Shown: positions 16,051-23,118 of the stretch, in pieces
How positions within the stretch are numbered: the first letter of the stretch is position 1
Layout of the letters: each line of letters opens with the position of its first letter
Assembly: GCA_016192425.1 (NCBI GenBank)
Contig: JACPUE010000039.1
Location: 1-32,150, forward strand
Direction: 5' to 3'
Source: Burkholderiales bacterium
GTDB lineage: Bacteria; Pseudomonadota; Gammaproteobacteria; Burkholderiales; Burkholderiaceae_C
Length of the DNA: 32,150 nucleotides
The notes under the pieces: generated by a model
Database searches by the model: none
The model's input: the letters and a program-made list of their open reading frames with translations, nothing else
What the model was told of the DNA's origin: nothing
Program-made: the position numbers and the translations under genes

Positions 16051-16329
16051 ATGAAAGCTGTCTGGAATGGCGTGGTGGTTGCCGAAAGCGACGACACCGT
16101 GCTGGTGGAAGGCAACCACTACTTCCCCGAAAGCGCGCTCAAGCGCGAGTTCTTCACCTTCAGCAACCACAAGAGCATGTGCCCGTGGAAAGGCCAGGCC
16201 ACGTACTTCTCGCTGCTGGTCGATGGCGAACTCAACCCCGAGGCCGCGTGGACCTACGCCGACCCCAAGCCCGAGGCCGAAATGGTGCGGGGCCGCGTGG
16301 CGTTCTGGAAGGGCGTGACGGTGTCCTGA
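16051..16329 (+). CDS. DUF427 domain protein
   Basis: The start MKAVWNGVVVAESDDTVLVE is preceded by TTGGAGA at suitable spacing, giving 92 residues. The whole protein is one DUF427 domain: WNGVVVAESD, VEGNHYFPESALK, CPWKGQATYFSLLVDG and AAWTYADPKPEAEMVRGRVAFW. The family is widespread in bacteria and fungi and adopts a small beta-rich fold. I know of no settled function. It lacks signals for export. It lies 13 bp after the NUDIX gene and is probably cotranscribed with it. Confidence 0.85.
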   Translation: MKAVWNGVVVAESDDTVLVEGNHYFPESALKREFFTFSNHKSMCPWKGQATYFSLLVDGELNPEAAWTYADPKPEAEMVRGRVAFWKGVTVS

Positions 16330-16561
16330 AGCCCGGGGAACTTGTCCCAGCGCAAGCTGGACAAACATGTGGATAACTGCGAACAAGCCCTGTATGGCAA
16401 CGCCAACTGCTTGATTTGACTGGACTTTGTTTGCATTGCCCATTTTTTGCGCAGCCCGGCCAAGACCTTGCCAGCCTGGTGGACACCGGCCGTGCGCTAT
16501 TATTTTGATAGCTGCTTGCGCTTATTGCACAAGCGCTGGAGCCACTTTTTTGCCAAAGACC
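16330..16561. other. Intergenic region with DnaA-box-like 9-mer and dispersed repeat
   Basis: No gene is supported in these 232 bp. The region holds a perfect TGTGGATAA 9-mer at 16368-16376 and the dispersed repeat described separately at 16496-16543. Open frames reading through it are GC-driven shadows of the ferredoxin gene and of ribBA. Confidence 0.4.
16496..16543 (+). repeat. Dispersed intergenic repeat, copy A
   Basis: The first half, GCTATTATTTTGATAGC (16496-16512), is a small palindrome. It is followed by TGCTTGCGCTTATTGCACAA, in which GCGCTT (16518-16523) pairs with AAGCGC (16531-16536). A related copy sits at 24477-24514 (GCTATAGTTTTTATAGC then TGCTTACGCTTATTT). I recall this short family as common between genes in Comamonadaceae. 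Here it lies just before the ferredoxin start. Its role is unknown. Confidence 0.7.
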
Positions 16562-16858
16562 ATGAGTTCCCCCTCCCCCATTCCCTTCCACACCCTGCGC
16601 ACCGACCCCGATGGCCAGCAGTGCGACGCCTGGCCCGAGCAGACCTTGCTGCAGTCCATGGAGCAAGGCAGCATCGCCTGGCCCAGCTCCTGCCGCAACG
16701 GCCAGTGCCGCACCTGCCTGGGGGTGCTCATCGCAGGCGAGGTGCACTACCAGATGGAATGGCCCGGCCTCACCCCCGAGGAGCACGCCAGCGGCTGCGT
16801 GCTGCCTTGCGTGGCACACCCCCGCTCGGACGTGGTGATCGCCGCCCCGGCGCTGTAG
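16562..16858 (+). CDS. Small 2Fe-2S ferredoxin
   Basis: The start MSSPSPIPFHTLRTDPDGQQ gives 98 residues, about the length of a plant-type ferredoxin. The cluster ligands are Cys44, Cys49, Cys52 and Cys83. The spacing C-x4-C-x2-C-x30-C lies within SSCRNGQCRTCLG and CVLPCVAHP. This is the pattern of soluble 2Fe-2S electron carriers that serve oxygenases or other redox enzymes. No partner reductase or oxygenase is in the window. No good ribosome-binding site precedes the ATG; the dispersed repeat lies immediately upstream. A strong inverted-repeat element begins 22 bp after the stop. Confidence 0.88.
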   Translation: MSSPSPIPFHTLRTDPDGQQCDAWPEQTLLQSMEQGSIAWPSSCRNGQCRTCLGVLIAGEVHYQMEWPGLTPEEHASGCVLPCVAHPRSDVVIAAPAL

Positions 16859-16880
16859 CCCTTGGACTAAAATGGCGCCC

Positions 16881-17000
16881 CTTAGAAACCTGTTTGCGAT
16901 CTTTTCATGGGGTACGCAAGGCAGCAAACCGCCACGATCTAGGCGCCTGCCGCAGCCCATGCTGGCTGCCCCATGAAAAGATCGCAAACAGGTTCTTAAG
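16881..17000. mobile_element. MITE-like 120-bp element with 32-bp terminal inverted repeats
   Basis: The left arm (16881-16912) starts CTTAGAAACCTGTTTGCGAT and continues to ATGGGG. The right arm (16969-17000) is its inverted copy, matching at 30 of 32 positions, with the only difference a GA/AG pair near the tip. The 56-bp centre carries no reading frame of its own. Length, near-perfect long arms and absence of a gene fit a miniature inverted-repeat transposable element or another non-autonomous mobile relic. No clear target-site duplication is visible at the flanks. As RNA it would fold into a very stable hairpin between the ferredoxin gene and ribBA. A large terminator or regulatory hairpin is the alternative, but no T-run follows. 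Confidence 0.65.
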
Positions 17001-17142
17001 GCCGCGCCTGCGGCTCCCCTGTGCGGCAGCGCCGCATCGCTCGTTCTTTGGAAGCGCCCTGGGCACACCGCCCGCCATGGGCCATGACCGGGGAGCCCGC
17101 GCTGCGCACCGCCTCTGGCCTACCAACGAAAGCCCTTCCCGC

Positions 17143-18264
17143 ATGACGTCCCCCCTCACCCCTGCCCCCATATCTCCGGTGCATGACATCGTGGCCGAGA
17201 TGCGCGCCGGGCGCATGGTCATCCTCGTGGACGAGGAAGACCGCGAAAACGAAGGCGACCTCGTTCTGGCCGCCGACCATGTGACGCCCGAGGCCATCAA
17301 CTTCATGGCCCGCTTCGGCCGCGGCCTGATCTGCCTGACGCTCACGCGCGAGCGCTGCGAATTCCTCAAGCTGCCGCCCATGGCCGCACGCAACGGCACG
17401 GTGTACAGCACCGCCTTCACGGTCTCGATCGAAGCGGCCGAAGGCGTGACCACCGGCATCTCCGCCGCCGACCGCGCGCGCACCGTGCAGGTCGCCGTGG
17501 CCAAGGACAGCCAGCCCAGCGACCTGGTGCAGCCCGGCCATATCTTCCCGCTGCAGGCGGTGGACGGCGGCGTGCTCATGCGCGCGGGCCACACCGAAGC
17601 GGGCTGCGACCTCGCCACCATGGCGGGCTGCAGCCCCGCCGCCGTGATCTGCGAGATCATGAAGGACGACGGCACCATGGCGCGCCTGCCCGACCTGCAG
17701 GTGTTTGCCGCAGAGCACGGCATCAAGATCGGCACCATCGCCGACCTGATCGAGCACCGCAGCCGCACCGAATCGCTGGTGGAAAAAGTGGGCCAGCGCA
17801 CACTGCAGACAACCTACGGCGAATTCACCGCCCACGCTTTCCGCGACCAGCCCAGCGGCGCCGTGCACCTGGCCCTGGTCAAGGGCCAGTGGGGCGCCGA
17901 CGACGTGGTGCCCGTGCGCGTGCACGAGCCGCTGTCGGTGCTGGACGCGCTGGAGGTCCACCGCTCCATGCACTCCTGGGGGCTGGACACCAGCCTGCAC
18001 TACATCGCCAGCCAGGGCCGCGGCGTGGCTGTGCTGCTCAACTGCGGCGAAAGCGCGGCCCAGTTGCTCGCACAGTTCGAGGGCACGGCCCGCGCAGCCC
18101 AGGCACCCGAGCGCGGGCGCATGGACCTGCGCACCTATGGCGTGGGCGCGCAGATCCTGCGCGAATGCGGCGTGCACAAGATGCAGCTCATGGGCCGCCC
18201 CCGGCGCATGCCCAGCATGGCAGGCTACGGGCTCGAAATCACCGGCTACATCCCCAAGGAATAA
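17143..18264 (+). CDS. ribBA: RibBA-like protein of the RibBX type: DHBP synthase with inactive GTPCH II domain
   Basis: This 373-residue protein opens, after a short leader, with an intact 3,4-dihydroxy-2-butanone 4-phosphate synthase domain (about 10-205): [11 protein letters not shown] (30-40), [12 protein letters not shown] and [14 protein letters not shown] (149-162). This domain makes the four-carbon precursor of riboflavin from ribulose 5-phosphate. The second domain resembles GTP cyclohydrolase II in overall outline. It lacks the zinc-binding ECLTGD...RCDCG cysteines and the RQEGRG loop; the region reads [16 protein letters not shown]. This fits the RibBX variant described in Proteobacteria, so a separate ribA should exist elsewhere. 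Start 17143 has no clear ribosome-binding site. No FMN riboswitch is visible upstream. ribH follows 11 bp later. Confidence 0.92.
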   Translation: MTSPLTPAPISPVHDIVAEMRAGRMVILVDEEDRENEGDLVLAADHVTPEAINFMARFGRGLICLTLTRERCEFLKLPPMAARNGTVYSTAFTVSIEAAEGVTTGISAADRARTVQVAVAKDSQPSDLVQPGHIFPLQAVDGGVLMRAGHTEAGCDLATMAGCSPAAVICEIMKDDGTMARLPDLQVFAAEHGIKIGTIADLIEHRSRTESLVEKVGQRTLQTTYGEFTAHAFRDQPSGAVHLALVKGQWGADDVVPVRVHEPLSVLDALEVHRSMHSWGLDTSLHYIASQGRGVAVLLNCGESAAQLLAQFEGTARAAQAPERGRMDLRTYGVGAQILRECGVHKMQLMGRPRRMPSMAGYGLEITGYIPKE

Positions 18265-18275
18265 AAGGAACGACC

Positions 18276-18740
18276 ATGTTTGGCGCTGAAAAAGGAACGG
18301 GCGACAGGCTCGACGGCAAGAAGCTGCACATCGGCATCGTGCAGGCCCGCTTCAACGAAAGCATCACCAACGCCCTGGCGGCCGCCTGCCGCAGCGCGCT
18401 GCTGGACCTGGGCGTGCAGGAAAAGCACATCACCCACGTGCTGGTGCCCGGCGCCCTGGAAGTGCCCGTGGCGCTGCAGGCCCTGGCCGAGCGCGACGAG
18501 TTCGACGCGCTGATCGCGCTGGGCTGCATCATCCGCGGCGAAACCTACCACTTCGAGCTGGTGGCCAATGAATCGGGCGCAGCCGTCTCGCGCATTGCGC
18601 TGGACTACCACGTGCCCGTAGCCAACGCCATACTCACCACAGAGAACCTTGACCAGGCCGTCGCACGCCAGACCGAGAAGGGCCGCGACGCCGCCTATGT
18701 GGCCGTGGAAATGGCCAACCTGCTGGACGAGCTGTCATGA
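18276..18740 (+). CDS. ribH: 6,7-dimethyl-8-ribityllumazine synthase
   Basis: This 154-residue protein condenses dihydroxybutanone phosphate with the ribitylamino-pyrimidine to give lumazine, the penultimate step to riboflavin. Typical blocks are [13 protein letters not shown] (19-31), [15 protein letters not shown] (57-71) and [16 protein letters not shown] (81-96). The last contains the catalytic His92. AAAAGGA lies at good spacing before the ATG. It directly follows ribBA, which supplies one of its substrates, and its stop overlaps the nusB start as ATGA. It is therefore translationally coupled in a ribBA-ribH-nusB unit, a classic arrangement. Confidence 0.97.
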   Translation: MFGAEKGTGDRLDGKKLHIGIVQARFNESITNALAAACRSALLDLGVQEKHITHVLVPGALEVPVALQALAERDEFDALIALGCIIRGETYHFELVANESGAAVSRIALDYHVPVANAILTTENLDQAVARQTEKGRDAAYVAVEMANLLDELS

Positions 18741-19264
18741 GCGAGCGCCCCACCGAGCCCCGGCAAAAGCGCACCGGCCTGACCAGCACCGGCGCGCGCA
18801 AGGCCGCCGCCAAGTCCAACCGCACACGTGCGCGCGAATTTGCCCTGCAGGCGCTGTACCAGCACCTGGTGGGCCGCAACGAGGCCACGGCCATCGACCT
18901 CTTCACGCGCGACCTGGCGGGCTTCCACAAGGCCGACGCCGCCCATTACGACGCACTGCTGCACGGCTGCGTCGAAGGCGCTGAAGGCCTGGACGCGCTC
19001 ATCACCCCGGTGCTGGACCGCACGCTGGCCGAGGTCTCGCCCATCGAGCACGCAGTGATGTGGATCGGCGTGTACGAGCTGCAGCACTGCCTTGACGTGC
19101 CCTGGCGCGTGGTGCTCAACGAATGCATCGAACTGGCCAAGGAGTTTGGCGGCACCGACGGCCACAAATACATCAACGGCGTGCTCGGCAGCCTGGCACC
19201 CAAGCTGCGGCCCGACGAGGTGCAGGCCGATTCCGCAGCCCGCAACATCCCCAAGCCCGACTGA
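18737..19264 (+). CDS. nusB: Transcription antitermination factor NusB
   Basis: This 175-residue protein has the all-helical NusB domain: [20 protein letters not shown], then [39 protein letters not shown] and [20 protein letters not shown], ending [11 protein letters not shown]. NusB binds boxA RNA with S10 and promotes rRNA antitermination. An extra basic N-terminal stretch (about 1-35, KKAAAK-like composition) is longer than in E. coli but common in this group. It overlaps ribH by 4 bp. A 54-bp gap then leads to the aminotransferase gene. Confidence 0.95.
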   Translation: MSERPTEPRQKRTGLTSTGARKAAAKSNRTRAREFALQALYQHLVGRNEATAIDLFTRDLAGFHKADAAHYDALLHGCVEGAEGLDALITPVLDRTLAEVSPIEHAVMWIGVYELQHCLDVPWRVVLNECIELAKEFGGTDGHKYINGVLGSLAPKLRPDEVQADSAARNIPKPD

Positions 19265-19318
19265 ACCCCGTTCCCTGGGCACCCCCCAGACACCGCCGCC
19301 GCTGGCGCGGCCCCTGCC

Positions 19319-20503
19319 ATGAAGACATCCACCCGCGCTGCACGCATCGAACCGTTTTATGTGATGGAAATCGCCAAGGCCGCCCAGGCCCTGGCGGCCG
19401 AGGTGGCGGGCAGCAGCTCGCCCATGATCTTCCTGAACATTGGCGAGCCCGACTTCACCGCCCCCCCGCTGGTGCAGGAGGCCGCCGCCAAGGCCGTGCG
19501 CGACGGCGCCACACAGTACACCCAGGCGCTGGGCATTGCACCGCTGCGCGAGCGCATCAGCGACTGGTACGCACAGCGCTTTGGCGTGCAGGTGCCTGCG
19601 CAGCGCATTGCCATCACGGCGGGGGCCTCTGCCGCGCTGCAGCTGGCCTGCCTGGCACTGATCGACGCGGGCGACGAGATGCTGATGCCCGACCCCAGCT
19701 ACCCCTGCAACCGGCATTTCGTGAGCGCAGCCGAAGGCACGGCGATGCTGATCCCCACCACCGCGCAGGAGCGCTTCCAGCTCAGCGCCGACAAGGTGCG
19801 CACCGCCTGGACCGACCGCACCCGCGGCGTGCTGCTGGCCTCGCCCTCCAACCCCACGGGCACCTCGATCGCACCCGAGGAGCTGCGCCGCATCCACGGC
19901 GTGGTGCAGGAGCATGGCGGCATCACGCTGATCGACGAAATCTACCTCGGCCTGTCGTACGAAGAACAGTTCGGCCATACGGCGCTGGCCATCGATGACG
20001 ACATCATCAGCATCAACAGCTTCAGCAAGTACTTCAACATGACGGGCTGGCGCCTGGGCTGGATGGTGGTGCCAGACTGGCTGGTGCCCGTGGTCGAGCG
20101 CCTGGCGCAAAACCTGTTCATCTGCCCCAGCACCATCGCGCAGCATGCCGCCCTGGCCTGCTTCGAGCCCGAGAGCCTGGCCGAGTACGAGCGCCGCCGT
20201 GCCGAATTCAAGGCCCGGCGCGATTACTTCATCCCCGCGCTGCAGTCCCTGGGGCTGGAGGTGCCGGTCATGCCCGATGGCGCCTTCTACGCCTGGGCCG
20301 ATTGCAGCGCCGCCTGCGAGCGCCTGGGCGTGAACGGAAGCTGGGACCTGGCCTATGCACTCATGCGCCAGGCCCATCTGGCGGTCACTCCGGGGCGCGA
20401 CTTCGGCACGCACGACCCGCAGCGCTATGTGCGCTTTTCCACCGCCAACTCCATGGCCCAGTTGCAGGAAGCCGTGGCACGCCTCCAACCCCTGCTGGCG
20501 TAA
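19319..20503 (+). CDS. PLP-dependent class I/II aminotransferase
   Basis: This 394-residue fold-type I aminotransferase begins near FYVMEIAKAAQAL. It contains LNIGEPDFTAPP (39-50), the PLP-phosphate region AGASAALQLACLALI, SPSNPTGT (175-182), LIDEIYLGLSYE (204-215, Asp206 contacts PLP nitrogen), and the Schiff-base Lys237 in SINSFSKYFNMTGWRLGWM. The C-terminal block MPDGAFYAW and a conserved arginine in QRYVRFS complete the substrate site. These features fit the aspartate/alanine aminotransferase group; the amino acid preference cannot be assigned. It lies in a run of plus-strand genes, with ybgC beginning 7 bp later, so it is probably in the same transcript as the tol genes. Confidence 0.9.
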   Translation: MKTSTRAARIEPFYVMEIAKAAQALAAEVAGSSSPMIFLNIGEPDFTAPPLVQEAAAKAVRDGATQYTQALGIAPLRERISDWYAQRFGVQVPAQRIAITAGASAALQLACLALIDAGDEMLMPDPSYPCNRHFVSAAEGTAMLIPTTAQERFQLSADKVRTAWTDRTRGVLLASPSNPTGTSIAPEELRRIHGVVQEHGGITLIDEIYLGLSYEEQFGHTALAIDDDIISINSFSKYFNMTGWRLGWMVVPDWLVPVVERLAQNLFICPSTIAQHAALACFEPESLAEYERRRAEFKARRDYFIPALQSLGLEVPVMPDGAFYAWADCSAACERLGVNGSWDLAYALMRQAHLAVTPGRDFGTHDPQRYVRFSTANSMAQLQEAVARLQPLLA

Positions 20504-20510
20504 GGCGGCC

Positions 20511-20927
20511 ATGGCATTCCAGCTCCCCATCCGCATCTACTGGGAAGACACCGATGCCGGTGGCATCGTGTTCTATGCCAACTACCTCCGGTTCTTCGAG
20601 CGCGCACGCACCGAATGGCTGCGCTCCTTCGGGCTGTCGCAGCACCAGCTTCGGGAACAAACGGGCGGCATGTTTGTCGTAACCGACGTGCGTTTGCGCT
20701 ACCTGCAGCCCGCCCGCCTGGACGACCAGCTTTGGGTCACCGCCAGTTTGCAAGAAAAAGGCCGCGCCTCCTTGACAATAGGGCAGCAGGCGCTATTAAA
20801 TCGAGAGCATATGAACCCCAGCGAACCGATCCTGCTGAACGAGGCGACGGTACGCATCGGCTGGGTGGATGCGGCCACCATGCGCCCGTCCCGCATCCCC
20901 GCCAACATCCTGGAACGAATTGCATGA
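20511..20927 (+). CDS. ybgC: Tol-Pal-associated acyl-CoA thioesterase YbgC
   Basis: This 138-residue hotdog-fold thioesterase starts MAFQLPIRIYWEDTDAGGI, 7 bp after the aminotransferase. The signature DTDAGGIVFYANYLRFFERA carries the catalytic Asp. FVVTDVRLRYLQPARLDDQL and LNEATVRIGWVDAATMRP follow the YbgC pattern. YbgC hydrolyses acyl-CoA or acyl carrier thioesters and is the first gene of most tol-pal operons. The segment ALLNREHMNPSEPI is a few residues longer than in E. coli. Its DNA (20792-20808, GCTATTAAATCGAGAGC) resembles the dispersed repeats elsewhere in the window, so this loop may come from repeat insertion. The stop overlaps tolQ as ATGA. Confidence 0.93.
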   Translation: MAFQLPIRIYWEDTDAGGIVFYANYLRFFERARTEWLRSFGLSQHQLREQTGGMFVVTDVRLRYLQPARLDDQLWVTASLQEKGRASLTIGQQALLNREHMNPSEPILLNEATVRIGWVDAATMRPSRIPANILERIA

Positions 20928-21628
20928 ATGCCCAAGACATGTCCATCCTGAACCTGGTGCTGCACGCCAGCTGGGTGGTTCAACTCGTGATGCTGCTGCT
21001 GCTGTGCGTATCGGTCGCCAGCTGGGCGGCCATTTTCCGCAAGCTGTTCGGCCTCAAGCGGGTGCGCTCGCTGAACGACGAGTTCGAGCGCGAGTTCTGG
21101 TCCGGCACCAGCCTCAATGACCTGTACGCCAGCGCCGTGCAGAACGCCAAGCACGCCGGCCCCATGGAGCGCATCTTCGCCAGCGGCATGCGCGAGTACC
21201 AGAAGCTGCGCGAGCGCCGCATCCAGGATCCCGGCACCCTGCTCGACGGCGCGCGCCGCGCCATGCGCGCGAGCTTCCAGCGCGAGATGGACGTGGTGGA
21301 GTCGAGCCTGTCCTTCCTCGGCTCGGTGGCCTCGGTCAGCCCCTACGTGGGCCTCTTCGGCACGGTGTGGGGCATCATGCACGCGTTCACCGGCTTTGCC
21401 GGCATGGAGCAGGTCACCTTGGCCACCGTGGCTCCCGGCATTGCCGAGGCGCTGGTGGCCACCGCCATCGGCCTGTTTGCCGCCATTCCAGCCGTGGTGG
21501 CGTACAACCGCTTTGCGCGCGACATCGACCGCGTGGCCATCCACCAGGAGACCTTCATCGAAGAGTTCTCCAACATCCTGCAGCGCAACCTGGGCGCGCA
21601 CCCTGCCCACAGCCCTTCGGGCCATTGA
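20924..21628 (+). CDS. tolQ: Tol-Pal system protein TolQ
   Basis: This 234-residue inner-membrane protein has three membrane segments: about 11-37 (VVQLVMLLLLCVSVASWAAI), about 133-160 and about 170-195. The latter two lie in VSPYVGLFGTVWGIMHAF and the ATVAPGIAEALVATAIGLFA region, the MotA/TolQ/ExbB signature. TolQ and TolR form the proton-driven stator that energises TolA during outer-membrane constriction at division. Gene order with ybgC, tolR and tolA favours TolQ over ExbB. Translational coupling to ybgC is likely from the 4-bp overlap. Length matches the family. Confidence 0.96.
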   Translation: MNAQDMSILNLVLHASWVVQLVMLLLLCVSVASWAAIFRKLFGLKRVRSLNDEFEREFWSGTSLNDLYASAVQNAKHAGPMERIFASGMREYQKLRERRIQDPGTLLDGARRAMRASFQREMDVVESSLSFLGSVASVSPYVGLFGTVWGIMHAFTGFAGMEQVTLATVAPGIAEALVATAIGLFAAIPAVVAYNRFARDIDRVAIHQETFIEEFSNILQRNLGAHPAHSPSGH

Positions 21629-21640
21629 GGGAGCCGCTTC

Positions 21641-22066
21641 ATGCCTACCATGGCCTCCCGCAGTGGCAGCCGCCGCCGATCCATGAACGAGATCAACATG
21701 GTGCCCTTCATCGACGTGATGCTGGTGCTGCTCATCATCTTCATGGTGACGGCGCCCATGCTGACGCCGGGCGTGGTCGATGTGCCCAAGGTGGGCAAGG
21801 GTGCCAAGCCCCCCAAGGTGTTCGGGCAGGTGGTGGTGCTGAAGGATGGCAGTTTCCAGCTCAAGACCGGCAGCAGCGAGCGCGCCGTGACGTCCCAGGA
21901 GCTGGGCACCCTGGCCGCCAACTGGCAGAAGGGCCAGGCGGATACGCCCCCGGTCATCATCAGCGCCGACAAGGGCGTGTCCTACGAATCCGTCATGAAG
22001 GCCATGGACGCACTGCAAAAAGCCGGCGTCCAGCGCGTCGGCCTGTCCGTCAAGCAAGGCGGCTGA
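21641..22066 (+). CDS. tolR: Tol-Pal system protein TolR
   Basis: This 141-residue protein has a short basic cytoplasmic start (SRSGSRRRSMNEINMVP). A single membrane helix follows, in FIDVMLVLLIIFMVTAPML; the Asp in FIDVM is the conserved proton-path residue of the TolR/ExbD family. The periplasmic domain (about 50-141) ends with VISADKGVSYESVMKAMDAL and AGVQRVGLSV. It works with TolQ to energise TolA. It lies 12 bp after tolQ. Its TGA falls inside the first unit of a 16-bp tandem duplication that separates it from tolA. Confidence 0.95.
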   Translation: MPTMASRSGSRRRSMNEINMVPFIDVMLVLLIIFMVTAPMLTPGVVDVPKVGKGAKPPKVFGQVVVLKDGSFQLKTGSSERAVTSQELGTLAANWQKGQADTPPVIISADKGVSYESVMKAMDALQKAGVQRVGLSVKQGG

Positions 22067-22092
22067 GCCCTTAGAAGGCTGAGCCCTTAGAA
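22061..22092 (+). repeat. Perfect 16-bp tandem duplication at the tolR-tolA junction
   Basis: GGCTGAGCCCTTAGAA occurs twice in a row (22061-22076 and 22077-22092) with no mismatch. The first unit contains the last tolR codon and its TGA; the second ends 4 bp before the tolA ATG. A recent slippage event is the simplest explanation. It moves the tolA start 16 bp further from the tolR stop and may alter coupling. Confidence 0.9.
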
Positions 22093-22096
22093 CCCT

Positions 22097-23047
22097 ATGC
22101 ACGCCCACGACGACCGCGACCAGCTGGCCCCCCCCACGCCGCCTGCACGCCTGCGCGCCATTGCGCTGGCCGTGCTGGCGCATGTGCTGCTGATCGTGGC
22201 CCTGACCTGGGGCGTGCGCTGGAAAACCAGCACCGATCAGCCCGCCGTGCAGGCCGAGCTGTGGGCCGCCGTGCCCCAGCAGGCCGCGCCCCGCGCCGAT
22301 CCGCCGCCGGAGCCCCCTCCGCCCCAACAGCCCCAGCCCCAGCCGCCAGTCGTCGCCCCGCCGCCGCCCACGCCCCCGGTACGGCAGGCCGAGCCTGACA
22401 CCCGCGAGGCCGATCTGGCCATCGAGCGCGAAAAGAAGCGCTTGGAGAAGGAGCGCAAGGAGCGCGAGCAATTGCAGGAGCGCCAGCGCCTGGACAAAGA
22501 ACGCAAAGAGCAGGAACGCAAGGCGCAGGAACAGAAAGACAAGGAAAAACAGCGCGAGAAGGAGCGCCTGGAGAAAGAGCGCCAGGAAAAGGACAAGCGC
22601 CTGGCCGAGGAAAAGAAACGCCAGGAGGCCGAAACCAAGCGCAAGCAGGAAGCCATTGAAAAGGCCAACGCCCAGGCCGCCGAGGCCCGGCGCCTGGATA
22701 CCATACGTCGCATGCAAGGCCTGGCTGGGGCCACGGGCGGCGAAACCGCCACTGGCAATGCGCAGCGCGATGCAGGCCCCTCGGGCAGCTACGGTGGCCG
22801 CGTGGCGGCCAAGGTCAAGCCCAACATCATCTATCCCGACGCCATCACCGGTAACCCGCGCGCCGAGGTGGAGGTACGTGCCGCACCCGACGGCACCATC
22901 ACCGGCACCAAGCTCATCCAATCCAGCGGCAACAAGGCCTGGGACGACGCCGTGCTGCGCGCCCTGCAAAAGACCGAAACCCTGCCGCGCGATGTGGACG
23001 GCCGCGTGCCCTCCTCGCTGGTCATTGGCTTCAGGCCCAAAGACTGA
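22097..23047 (+). CDS. tolA: Cell-envelope integrity protein TolA
   Basis: This 316-residue protein has the three-part TolA design. Domain I is one membrane helix (about 20-41, AIALAVLAHVLLIVALTWGV). A proline-rich stretch (about 60-97) follows. Domain II is a long, highly charged Lys/Glu/Arg/Gln helix (about 105-205), including repeated EKERLEKE- and RQEKDK-type units. Domain III (about 225-316) is a TonB-C-like domain with VKPNIIYPDAITGNPRAEVE, LIQSSGNKAWDDAVLRALQ and VIGFRPKD. TolA spans the periplasm and links TolQR to TolB and Pal. No good ribosome-binding site precedes the ATG; the 16-bp duplication lies just before it. tolB and pal do not follow. Confidence 0.93.
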   Translation: MHAHDDRDQLAPPTPPARLRAIALAVLAHVLLIVALTWGVRWKTSTDQPAVQAELWAAVPQQAAPRADPPPEPPPPQQPQPQPPVVAPPPPTPPVRQAEPDTREADLAIEREKKRLEKERKEREQLQERQRLDKERKEQERKAQEQKDKEKQREKERLEKERQEKDKRLAEEKKRQEAETKRKQEAIEKANAQAAEARRLDTIRRMQGLAGATGGETATGNAQRDAGPSGSYGGRVAAKVKPNIIYPDAITGNPRAEVEVRAAPDGTITGTKLIQSSGNKAWDDAVLRALQKTETLPRDVDGRVPSSLVIGFRPKD

Positions 23048-23057
23048 CCCTTTCGCT

Positions 23058-23103
23058 GCCAGGTACTCCAAGGCGGCCGTGCACACGGCCCGGAGCACCT
23101 GGC
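23058..23103 (+). other. Long imperfect stem-loop between tolA and trhP
   Basis: GCCAGGT (23058-23064) pairs with ACCTGGC (23097-23103). CTCC (23066-23069) pairs with GGAG (23092-23095). GGCCGT (23075-23080) pairs with ACGGCC (23085-23090) around a 4-nt loop. The gap between the genes is only 71 bp, so the structure fills most of it. No T-run follows, so it is not a standard intrinsic terminator. It could limit read-through or protect the 3' end of the tol message. Confidence 0.6.
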
Positions 23104-23118
23104 GGACAATCCCCCACC

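Noticed and set aside
16447-17142. Long in-frame extension before ribBA
   Set aside because: It runs through the ferredoxin gene and the inverted-repeat element; the family N terminus fits 17143.
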